From NCBI RefSeq assembly GCF_002736145.1, contig NZ_CP024160.1:868001-932000 (forward strand): a DNA stretch of 64,000 bases, read 5' to 3'. The DNA is from Collinsella aerofaciens (GTDB lineage Bacteria > Actinomycetota > Coriobacteriia > Coriobacteriales > Coriobacteriaceae). Made by a program: the position numbers and the translations under genes. Numbering within the stretch: the first letter of the stretch is position 1; every line of letters starts with the position of its first letter. This document shows, in pieces, positions 15,956 through 22,835 of the stretch. The notes beneath the pieces are model-generated. The model had not been told where the DNA came from. It did no database searches and saw nothing but the letters and a program-made list of their open reading frames with translations.

Positions 15956-17482
15956 ATGGAATCGACTGATGTACTGGTAATTGGATCTGGCATTGCGGGC
16001 CTTTGCGCCGCCATCGAAGCGGCACGCACGGGTGCAACCGTCACTGTGGCAAGCGCCGGCAAGACTATGAGTGGATCGAGCTTCTTCCCCGGAACCTGGG
16101 GCCTGGGGCTTATCGGACCCGTTAACGAAGACGACGAACAAGACCTCATCGACACTATTCAGACCGTTGGTGGCGGCGTCGCCGACCCCGAGCTTGTCCA
16201 GACGTTTGTCCACAGCATTCCCCAGGCAATTGAATGGCTTGAGCAAGACCTGGGCGTTGAGCTCCAGCGTCCGCAAAGCGCTGAGAGCGCTCAGCAAAAG
16301 CAATTTATCCCCTGCTTTGACCACAAGACGCGCATGTGGCGCGGCCTCACCCGCAAGCCCCTTGAGGACGCTCTGGCGACCCGGATCGAGTCACTCGGCA
16401 TTCGCCTGCTCCCCCGCCATGAGCTTATCGACCTTGTTGAGGACACGGACGGAAAGATTGTCGGTGCCACGCTCTACGACCGGACAAACGCGCGTCTCGT
16501 GCCTATGGCCCCTAAGGCCACGATCATCGCAGCCGGTGGCACAGGCGGCCTGTTCGAGCGCAGCCTCACTTCCACCGACGTGCTCAGCTCATCACAGGCC
16601 ATCGCGCTGGCGCACGGTGCGTCCCTTACTAATATAGAGTTCATGCAGATGATGCCCGGCTTTATCGAGCCCAAGCGAAACCTTGTCTTTAACGAAAAGA
16701 CCTGGCGCTACGTACATGTAGACCAGCCGGCAGATATTGCCGACGATAAGCTCGACGATCTGCTCGAGCAACGCTCCGGATATGGTCCTTTCACCTCGCG
16801 CTTGGCCTCCCGCGCCATCGACCTCGTCATCGATCAGGCAGGTGCCGAAGGCTTGGCGCTCCACTACGACTTCCCCCGCGAGGACATCCCCGAGTTTGTG
16901 CAGACCTTTGCCACCTGGCTACAAGACGAGCACGGCATCGCGCCGACCGACGAGATGCGCGTGGCGATGTATGCCCACGCCGCCAACGGCGGTATCAAAA
17001 TCGACAAGACCGCGTACACGGGCGTTGAGGGCCTCTACGCCTGCGGTGAGGCAACAGGCGGCATGCACGGCGCCGACCGCATCGGCGGCTTGTCGAGTGC
17101 CAATGGCATCGTATTCGGTCGCATCGCAGGCGCATCGGCAGCCCAGGCAGCACAGAATGCACCTGAGGTGGCCCCGAAGGCCGATATCGCCCTCCCCCAG
17201 TACGGCATTGCCACAACAGATGCCGAACGCCTGATACGCAGCCTTAAGCACACGATGAGTACCTATTGCATGATCAACAGGACCGAAGCAGGTCTATCCA
17301 AGGCTCTGCAACAGCTTGAAAGCCTGCAAGACGAGGCAACGGCGCTGAGCAAGCCACACGCCAATGACAGCGAAGTCGCAGCCCTCACCCGCCTGCAATC
17401 GCAGATTCAACTAGCACAGGAAATGGTCAAAGCCATGCGCAAACGAACCGAAAGTCTCGGATCGCACTATCGAGCGGACTAA
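15956..17482 (+). CDS. FAD-dependent oxidoreductase, fumarate reductase/L-aspartate oxidase family
   Basis: A 508-residue flavoprotein. The N-terminus is the Rossmann FAD site DVLVIGSGIAGLCAAIEAARTG. The active-site side of the family is visible in YAHAANGGIKIDKTAYTGVEGLYACGEATGGMHGADRIGG, and the C-terminus is a helical bundle as in SdhA/NadB. It could be an L-aspartate oxidase, but no quinolinate synthase (nadA) or nadC lies nearby, and no heme-binding or FMN-attachment motifs were seen, so the substrate is left open. AAAGGA precedes the ATG at 15956. It is transcribed alone, and a bidirectional hairpin follows at 17529. Confidence 0.75.
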   Translation: MESTDVLVIGSGIAGLCAAIEAARTGATVTVASAGKTMSGSSFFPGTWGLGLIGPVNEDDEQDLIDTIQTVGGGVADPELVQTFVHSIPQAIEWLEQDLGVELQRPQSAESAQQKQFIPCFDHKTRMWRGLTRKPLEDALATRIESLGIRLLPRHELIDLVEDTDGKIVGATLYDRTNARLVPMAPKATIIAAGGTGGLFERSLTSTDVLSSSQAIALAHGASLTNIEFMQMMPGFIEPKRNLVFNEKTWRYVHVDQPADIADDKLDDLLEQRSGYGPFTSRLASRAIDLVIDQAGAEGLALHYDFPREDIPEFVQTFATWLQDEHGIAPTDEMRVAMYAHAANGGIKIDKTAYTGVEGLYACGEATGGMHGADRIGGLSSANGIVFGRIAGASAAQAAQNAPEVAPKADIALPQYGIATTDAERLIRSLKHTMSTYCMINRTEAGLSKALQQLESLQDEATALSKPHANDSEVAALTRLQSQIQLAQEMVKAMRKRTESLGSHYRAD

Positions 17483-17528
17483 TTCGATTCTCACTTAGAG
17501 TTTGATCACAATTTCTCAACATGCATCG

Positions 17529-17574
17529 AGCCCCGTAAGCATGATTCCCCCAAGGAGAACACGCTTACGGGGCT
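17529..17574. terminator. Hairpin, probable terminator after the flavoprotein gene
   Basis: AGCCCCGTAAGC and GCTTACGGGGCT form a perfect 12-bp stem with a 22-nt loop, 46 nt after the stop codon. The T-tract after it is short (TTTAG). Confidence 0.55.
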
Positions 17575-17654
17575 TTAGCCGTGTTTTCCCTAAGGGAATC
17601 ACGGTGCAGATAGCTCAGCTCCGCGCCCTTTCGGGTTCGACCCCATGAAAGGTC

Positions 17655-17689
17655 AACAAAAAAGACGGCCAACTTTCGCTGACCGTCTT
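17655..17689 (-). terminator. Terminator of the decayed tRNA copy
   Basis: On the minus strand AAGACGGTCAGC pairs with GTTGGCCGTCTT and TTTTTTG follows. It sits below the truncated tRNA-Lys 3' end at 17701. Confidence 0.75.
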
Positions 17690-17700
17690 AATAATCTTTG

Positions 17701-17718
17701 GTGGGCCGTCAGGGGGTC
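17701..17718 (-). pseudogene. tRNA-Lys 3'-end fragment
   Basis: These 18 nt are identical to the acceptor/T-arm 3' end of the two intact tRNA-Lys genes; sequence beyond 17718 diverges completely. It is either a decayed tandem copy or an attachment-site-like remnant. Confidence 0.6.
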
Positions 17719-17835
17719 AGCCTGCTGTGCAGGCAGTCGCTGCGGCGCCAAGGCGCCTTGCGCGCTGCGCTGGTAAATGCTTACGCATTTCCTCAGCTCC
17801 GCGCCCTTTCGGGTTCGACCCCATGCGAGGTCAAC

Positions 17836-17865
17836 AAAAAAGCGACCAGCCTAAGCTAGCCGCTT
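17836..17865 (-). terminator. Terminator of the tRNA-Lys/tRNA-His transcript
   Basis: On the minus strand AAGCGGCTAGC pairs with GCTGGTCGCTT around a TTAG loop, and TTTTTG follows. It lies 15 nt after the first tRNA-Lys. Confidence 0.8.
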
Positions 17866-17879
17866 TAACATGCTTTGGG

Positions 17880-17952
17880 TGGGCCGTCAGGGGGTCGAAC
17901 CCTGGACCTTGGGATTAAGAGTCCCCTGCTCTACCAACTGAGCTAACGACCC
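17880..17952 (-). tRNA. tRNA-Lys (anticodon CTT), copy 1
   Basis: A 73-nt cloverleaf: acceptor GGGTCGT/ACGGCCC, D-stem GCTC/GAGC, anticodon loop CTCTTAA, T-stem CAGGG/CCCTG and discriminator A. The 3' CCA is not encoded (CCC follows). The first pair of the anticodon stem is a G-A mismatch. Confidence 0.95.
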
Positions 17953-17998
17953 AAAGCTAAAGTCCGTTGTGGCGGACTTTAGAGGAGATATCGTGTGG

Positions 17999-18071
17999 TG
18001 GGCCGTCAGGGGGTCGAACCCTGGACCTTGGGATTAAGAGTCCCCTGCTCTACCAACTGAGCTAACGACCC
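17999..18071 (-). tRNA. tRNA-Lys (anticodon CTT), copy 2
   Basis: Identical to copy 1 through the 73-nt body. Here CCA does follow the discriminator (17996-17998). The two copies are 46 nt apart, and the gap holds a small hairpin, AAGTCCG/CGGACTT. Confidence 0.95.
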
Positions 18072-18093
18072 GATATCAACACGAAGCAAGAAC

Positions 18094-18171
18094 TGGGGTG
18101 GGTAAAGGGACTCGAACCCTCGACCTACGGGACCACAACCCGTCGCTCTAGCCAACTGAGCTACACCCACC
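18094..18171 (-). tRNA. tRNA-His (anticodon GTG)
   Basis: Acceptor GTGGGTG/TACCCAC, anticodon loop TTGTGGT. The extra G at -1 pairs with C73, which is the identity element for histidine. CCA is encoded at 18094-18096. It is the first gene of the three-tRNA transcript. Confidence 0.95.
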
Positions 18172-18336
18172 GTGTCCTGTGCGCTTCGCGCTCGACTATT
18201 ATTGCAAGGAACGCCACACGATGCAAGCCCCAATTTTCAAGAATTTTGAAAAGAGTTTTTCGAGCCCGTTTTGAGCATTTCCCACCGGTTTCATAGGAGT
18301 AAACTTGCCCCACTGCAAATGCTCGAAAGGACCGGC

Positions 18337-19518
18337 ATGAAAGAACTCTCCAACCGCACGGCAACATTTACCGATTCCGTCATCCGCCGCATGACGCGCA
18401 TCTCCGACAAGTATGGCGCCGTCAACCTGTCACAGGGCTTCCCCGACTTTGATCCCCCGGCGCAGCTGCTCAATAGCCTCAGCACCATCGCCACCGACCC
18501 CAAGCCGCTTTACCACCAGTACTCCATCACTTGGGGCTCCCAAGCCATGCGCGAGGCGCTTGCCGCCAAGCAGGAGCACTTTATGGGCATGCCGATCAAC
18601 CCCAACGAGAACATCGTAGTCACCTGCGGCTCCACCGAGGCCATGATGGCCGCCATGATGACGGTTACGAACCCCGGAGACAAGGTCGTCATCTTCTCGC
18701 CGTTCTACGAGAACTACGGCGCCGACACGATCCTTTCGGGTGCCGAGCCCATCTACGTGCCGCTCAACCCGCCCACGTTCGACTTCGATCGCGAGGTCCT
18801 CGAGGCGGCCTTCCGCGACAACGACCCCAAGGCCATCGTCCTGTGCAACCCTTCCAACCCCTGCGGCAAGGTCTTTACGCGCGAGGAGCTCACCTTTATC
18901 GCCGACCTCTGCAAAAAGTACGACGCGTACTGCATCACCGACGAAGTTTACGAGCACATCGTCTATGCGCCCCACGAGCATGTCTATATGGCCACGCTGC
19001 CCGGCATGTTCGAGCGCACCATCAGCTGCAGTTCGCTGTCCAAGACCTACTCCATCACCGGTTGGCGCCTGGGCTACACCATCGCCCCGGCCGAGATTAC
19101 CGAGCGCATCAAGAAGGTCCACGACTTCCTCACGGTGGGCGCCGCCGCTCCCCTGCAGGAGGCCGTCGTCACCGCCCTCAACTTCGACGACAGCTATTAC
19201 GATGAGGTCCTCGACCTCTACACAGCTAAGCGCGACCTGTTCTGCCAGGGGCTCGATAGCATCGGTCTTAAGCATAACGTGCCGCAGGGCGCCTACTACG
19301 TCATGATGGACATCTCTGAGTTTGGCTACGACAGCGACCTCGACTTCTGCGAGGATCTCGCCTCCAAGGTTGGCGTGGGCGCCGTTCCGGGCTCGAGCTT
19401 CTTCCGCGAGCCCGTCAACCACCTGATCCGTTTCCACTTTGCCAAGCGTGACGAGACGCTCAACGCCGCACTCGAAAACCTCAAGTCCCTGCGAGATAAA
19501 ATCAAGCCGCGCGGGTAA
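18337..19518 (+). CDS. Class I PLP-dependent aminotransferase
   Basis: A 393-residue fold-type I aminotransferase. The start of the core, GAVNLSQGFPDFD, is typical of the aspartate/kynurenine/methionine aminotransferase-like group. The PLP lysine is K236 in SSLSKTYSITGWRLGY. CNPSNPCGKVFTREE and the C-terminal NHLIRFHFAKRDETLNAAL with its substrate carboxylate-binding Arg are also visible. GAAAGGA precedes the ATG at 18337. It stands alone with a terminator 30 nt downstream. The amino donor cannot be decided from sequence. Confidence 0.9.
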   Translation: MKELSNRTATFTDSVIRRMTRISDKYGAVNLSQGFPDFDPPAQLLNSLSTIATDPKPLYHQYSITWGSQAMREALAAKQEHFMGMPINPNENIVVTCGSTEAMMAAMMTVTNPGDKVVIFSPFYENYGADTILSGAEPIYVPLNPPTFDFDREVLEAAFRDNDPKAIVLCNPSNPCGKVFTREELTFIADLCKKYDAYCITDEVYEHIVYAPHEHVYMATLPGMFERTISCSSLSKTYSITGWRLGYTIAPAEITERIKKVHDFLTVGAAAPLQEAVVTALNFDDSYYDEVLDLYTAKRDLFCQGLDSIGLKHNVPQGAYYVMMDISEFGYDSDLDFCEDLASKVGVGAVPGSSFFREPVNHLIRFHFAKRDETLNAALENLKSLRDKIKPRG

Positions 19519-19550
19519 GGACGGCCCAACAACTAAAAGTACCAAAGAAA

Positions 19551-19587
19551 CCTCGCACCGCCCGCCGCGTTGCGAGGCCTCTTTTTA
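19551..19587 (+). terminator. Terminator after the aminotransferase gene
   Basis: CCTCGCA and TGCGAGG flank a 13-nt GC-rich loop; CCTCTTTTTAT follows. Confidence 0.8.
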
Positions 19588-19659
19588 TAGCGCTTTCTTA
19601 AATGGTTTAGAGCGCTATACTTTAGTCACGGAACAACTCATCCCTGAGAGAGGAACACT

Positions 19660-20550
19660 ATGGCAGAGCAGCAGCTTATCGGAGCGCTCGAGGCCGGCGG
19701 CACCAAGATGGTCTGCGCCACGGGCTATGCAGACGGCACGGTCCTGGAACGCGAGCAGATTGCGACCACGATCCCGCAGGAGACCGTTGAGGCCGTCAAC
19801 GCATGGTTTGCCGACAAGGGCATCGCCGCGCTGGGCATCGGCGCCTTTGGCCCCACCGCAGTCAACCCTGCCTCGCCCCAATACGGCAAGATCCTGGAGA
19901 CGCCCAAAACGGCATGGCGCTACTTTGACCTGCTGGGCACCATCCAAAACGAGCTCAATATTCCCTGCGGCTACGACACCGACGTCAACGTCGCTTGCCT
20001 GGGCGAGGTCACCTTTGGTTGCGCCCAGGGCCTCACTGACGTGGTGTATCTGACCATCGGTACCGGCGTGGGCGCCGGCGTGCTCTCGGGCGGTAAGCTC
20101 GTGCACGGCATGATGCATCCCGAGGCCGGCCACATCCTGGTCACGCGCGACCCGCGCGACACCATCGGCGAGCACAGCGGCTGCCCCTTCCACGACAACT
20201 GCCTCGAGGGCCTCATCGCCGGCCCCGGCGTCAAAAAGCGCTGGGGTGGCAAGAGCGCCGGAGAGATGGCCGATGACCCGGAGGCCATGGACCTGCTCGC
20301 CGGCTATCTGGCGCAGGCGCTCATGACCTACATCCTGTGCTACGCACCGCAGAAGATCGTCATCGGTGGCGGCGTGGCCGATCACACCCCCATCGTGCCG
20401 CTCGCGCGCAAGAAGTGCGCCGAGATGCTCAACGGCTACATCGTCACGTCCGAGATGGCCGACATCGATAGCTATATCGTCAACAACAGCCTCGAGGGCA
20501 AACAGGGCATTATGGGCTGCCTGGCCCTGGGCGCACAGGCACTTCAGTAA
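19660..20550 (+). CDS. ROK-family sugar kinase, fructokinase-like
   Basis: A 296-residue cytosolic sugar kinase. The phosphate-binding loop is GALEAGGTKMVCATG, and the second ATP motif is YLTIGTGVGAGVLSGGK. The ROK zinc site is GHILVTRD...CPFHDNCLEGL (His plus three Cys/His ligands). EAGHIL and the GPxVKKRWG segment resemble YdhR/GmuE-type fructokinases, so fructose or mannose phosphorylation is likely. GAGAGG precedes the ATG. It is a single gene with a bidirectional terminator about 90 nt downstream. Confidence 0.88.
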   Translation: MAEQQLIGALEAGGTKMVCATGYADGTVLEREQIATTIPQETVEAVNAWFADKGIAALGIGAFGPTAVNPASPQYGKILETPKTAWRYFDLLGTIQNELNIPCGYDTDVNVACLGEVTFGCAQGLTDVVYLTIGTGVGAGVLSGGKLVHGMMHPEAGHILVTRDPRDTIGEHSGCPFHDNCLEGLIAGPGVKKRWGGKSAGEMADDPEAMDLLAGYLAQALMTYILCYAPQKIVIGGGVADHTPIVPLARKKCAEMLNGYIVTSEMADIDSYIVNNSLEGKQGIMGCLALGAQALQ

Positions 20551-20632
20551 CAGACGCACCCGCAGGGCGTGGCGCGCGCGGCAAATCCGACCTACGGAAC
20601 AACGCCATCACGCCTCATATAAGCCCTCAAAT

Positions 20633-20679
20633 AAAAAAGGCCGCCTAGGACCAAACAATACGTCCTAGGCGGCTTTTTT
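20633..20679. terminator. Bidirectional terminator overlapping the VanZ stop codon
   Basis: GCCGCCTAGGAC and GTCCTAGGCGGC make a perfect 12-bp stem with a 10-nt loop, A6 on the left and T6 on the right. It serves the sugar kinase (+) and the VanZ gene (-); the VanZ TAG stop is inside the stem. Confidence 0.92.
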
Positions 20680-21114
20680 GGCGCACATCAGCGACCGTAA
20701 GAGATATCGGAGCACAACGCCCGTTGCCGCTCCACAACAGTCGATCATCACATCGGTGATCATGCCGGCACGTCCCGGCACAAAGAGCTGAATCGTCTCG
20801 TCGATGGAGGGAACGAGCAGCAGGAACACCGCCGTGGGCAGCAGCACGTCAAAGGTGCGCCGCCCCTCATAATCAAAGGCATGCGTTGCCAGGATGCCGA
20901 GCACCATATACTCGGTAAAATGCGCGCACTTGCGAACAACAAAGTTGGTCACCCATGCATATGGAAGTCCCACGCCGTGCAGGAAGCCGCGGATAGCTTC
21001 CATGACCGTTAGGCTCAGCGAGCCCGACCCCGAGCCGGGAACCAGCGAATTGCCCCAGATCAAGAGCGCCATCAGGCAGGTCACAACCGCCCATTTTCGA
21101 TTGATCTTAACCAT
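20665..21114 (-). CDS. VanZ-family membrane protein
   Basis: A 149-residue membrane protein of the VanZ family, some members of which alter glycopeptide sensitivity by an unknown route. It shows four hydrophobic segments and the family blocks VVRKCAHFTEYMVLGILA and PSIDETIQLFVPGRAGMITDVMIDCCGA, where His, Glu, Asp and Arg are the usual conserved polar residues. It lies 7 nt after the upstream gene, so it is probably co-transcribed with it. No strong ribosome site is visible, which fits translational coupling. The stop codon lies in a terminator stem. Confidence 0.85.
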   Translation of the reverse strand: MVKINRKWAVVTCLMALLIWGNSLVPGSGSGSLSLTVMEAIRGFLHGVGLPYAWVTNFVVRKCAHFTEYMVLGILATHAFDYEGRRTFDVLLPTAVFLLLVPSIDETIQLFVPGRAGMITDVMIDCCGAATGVVLRYLLRSLMCAKKAA

Positions 21115-21121
21115 GCAGAAG

Positions 21122-22522
21122 TTATGCCTCCGCGCGGAGCGGGGCGAAGCTGGCGGTACCGCCCTCGATAACGCTCAGATAGGCACGGCCCGTACGCTTG
21201 GCGGTAGAGGACTGCAGGCGCTCGATCTCTTCCTCGAGGATCTGATTGACGCGCTCGTGACGACGATTTTCCATAATGCCGGCGGCAATAGCCTCGGCCC
21301 GCTCGATGCCCTCGCGCGAGATACGGGCGGTATCCTCGGGGAACACAGCGCTGTGACGGCCGACATAGGCGGGGGCAGCAGGCTGAGGGGCAGTGACGGG
21401 AGCGGGGGCTGCAACAGGAGCAGGCCCGTCAATCTCATCCAGAATCGCGGTGGCGGCGGCCCACATGTCCTCGTGGCCCGAGTAATCGGCCATGGGGACA
21501 TCAACCTCGAGCGAAGCGTCCGGAAGGTCGCCGGTGTCGATGCGATCTTGGGCATCAATCGATGCGGTGATGGCTGCAGGCTCATCGAGGTCATCGAGAT
21601 CGATGTCCGCGACACCGGAGATGATAGGCATGCTGGCGAGGTTTGCGTTGTACGGCGCAGCCTCAGCCGCCTGCTGCTGGGCAGGAGCGCCCCAAAGCGA
21701 GCTTTCGGCGGCGCGGCGGGCGGCAACGGCCTCCTCGTCCGCGGTCATGGCTTCATCAACGTACGAATTATCGGCAGAAGCGTTCGCGTCCGCCGAGGTA
21801 GCGCTGCAGGCGTTATTGGCTGCCGCGTTGGCAACGAGTGCCACGAAAGCCGCCGTGCTGCCCGCAGGGGCGGCCTGGGAGCCCGACACGGCGCGTGCCG
21901 CAGCGGCGATGTCATCGCGATTGAAGGAGCCGGTCTGCCCGCCGTTGGTGAGCTCGTCGATGGCGACTTGATAGACGTCGCGCGAGTGTGCAGGGTCGCA
22001 GCTCACCGGCGAATCGTCGTCGAGCATACTGTCGATCATGGACCAAGCCTCGTCCTCGTCCATAGCATCTGTGGCTCGAGCGATGGTAGGGACACCATCA
22101 TCGGCATGACGGCGCTGGAACGCACCAGTCAGGCCGGAAAGGAATGCCGAGGTAGACTGCTCCAACTGAGCCTGAGAAGCAGAAGTCGCAGCGTAAGGAG
22201 TCGCATCCTGCTGCTGAGCTGGAATCGAGGCGGTCTTGAACTCGCTTTGATGCTGATTGAGATTGGCGGCACCGCCCATGGCATCGGGCTGGAACAGACG
22301 CTCTTCACGCTGCGCACGATACTCGGAGATGCCCAGCGAGGCGGCATAGATACCCACGCCCGCCACCGCGCCCACGGCGAAGGGAACCGCACCCGCCACG
22401 ACCGTCTCGTTCACCGACGAAAACGGCAGCGTCGCGGCATACATAACCACGGGAGCGGCAAGGCCGATCCCGCACGAAAGTCCGGCAAGGACTGCTCGTT
22501 GTGTTGCATCAGAAGAAGCCAT
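21122..22522 (-). CDS. Membrane-anchored protein of unknown function with long disordered Ala/Asp/Gln-rich region
   Basis: I do not recognise this 466-residue protein. Residues about 8-32 and 42-62 are hydrophobic helices, then EYRAQREERLFQPDA begins a cytosolic part that is low complexity (Ala, Gln, Asp, Ser). Short acidic motifs recur, such as DEDEAWSMIDSMLDDD and ISGVADIDLDDLDEPAA. Near the C-terminus is a charged helical part, RISREGIERAEAIAAGIMENRRHERVNQILEEEIERLQ, likely coiled coil. GGGGAGAG precedes the ATG at 22522. It is followed at 7 nt by the VanZ gene. A scaffold-like envelope role is only a guess. Confidence 0.65.
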   Translation of the reverse strand: MASSDATQRAVLAGLSCGIGLAAPVVMYAATLPFSSVNETVVAGAVPFAVGAVAGVGIYAASLGISEYRAQREERLFQPDAMGGAANLNQHQSEFKTASIPAQQQDATPYAATSASQAQLEQSTSAFLSGLTGAFQRRHADDGVPTIARATDAMDEDEAWSMIDSMLDDDSPVSCDPAHSRDVYQVAIDELTNGGQTGSFNRDDIAAAARAVSGSQAAPAGSTAAFVALVANAAANNACSATSADANASADNSYVDEAMTADEEAVAARRAAESSLWGAPAQQQAAEAAPYNANLASMPIISGVADIDLDDLDEPAAITASIDAQDRIDTGDLPDASLEVDVPMADYSGHEDMWAAATAILDEIDGPAPVAAPAPVTAPQPAAPAYVGRHSAVFPEDTARISREGIERAEAIAAGIMENRRHERVNQILEEEIERLQSSTAKRTGRAYLSVIEGGTASFAPLRAEA

Positions 22523-22767
22523 GAGCTCTCCCCATCTTCCAGCACCCAAATCGCATCATTCAGTTGGCTGCGCGAGAGAAGATGAAGCGGGGCTATGCCC
22601 CAAAGCAACGGTATATGGTTCGTTTCATCTGCGTTTTCCGTCGCGAAGCTTAAAAGCTATTATGCGAAACCGCCCTGCCGATTGCAAGCGACGATGTCGG
22701 ATTGAAACGGGAAACCTGCTGCTCGTCGGTCTTACGGTCAAAAATAAGCGCGGAGCGGCGCTATGGA

Positions 22768-22798
22768 AAAGGGCCGAGGCTCAAAGCCCCGACCCTTT
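22768..22798 (-). terminator. Terminator after rho
   Basis: On the minus strand AAAGGGTCGGGGC pairs with GCCTCGGCCCTTT around a 5-nt loop, and the pairing runs into the T-tract. It lies 37 nt after the rho stop codon. Confidence 0.75.
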
Positions 22799-22835
22799 AT
22801 CGCATTGATGACTATCGCTGCGCGTGGATGACAAC

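Larger units (their letters stand above)
17614..17878. repeat. Partial tandem duplication of the tRNA-Lys downstream region
   Basis: A 34-nt sequence beginning CTCAGCTCCGCGCCC is identical at 17614-17647 and 17792-17825 (period 178 bp). Each is followed by GGTCAACAAAAAA and by a terminator that faces the tRNAs. After the left copy, 17701-17718 repeats the last 18 nt of the tRNA-Lys 3' end without the rest of the tRNA. I read this as a decayed duplicate of a tRNA-Lys plus terminator unit. Confidence 0.7.

Noticed and set aside
15956-17482. Firm assignment of the flavoprotein as NadB
   Set aside because: Motifs fit the whole SdhA/NadB/fumarate reductase family and neither nadA nor nadC is adjacent.
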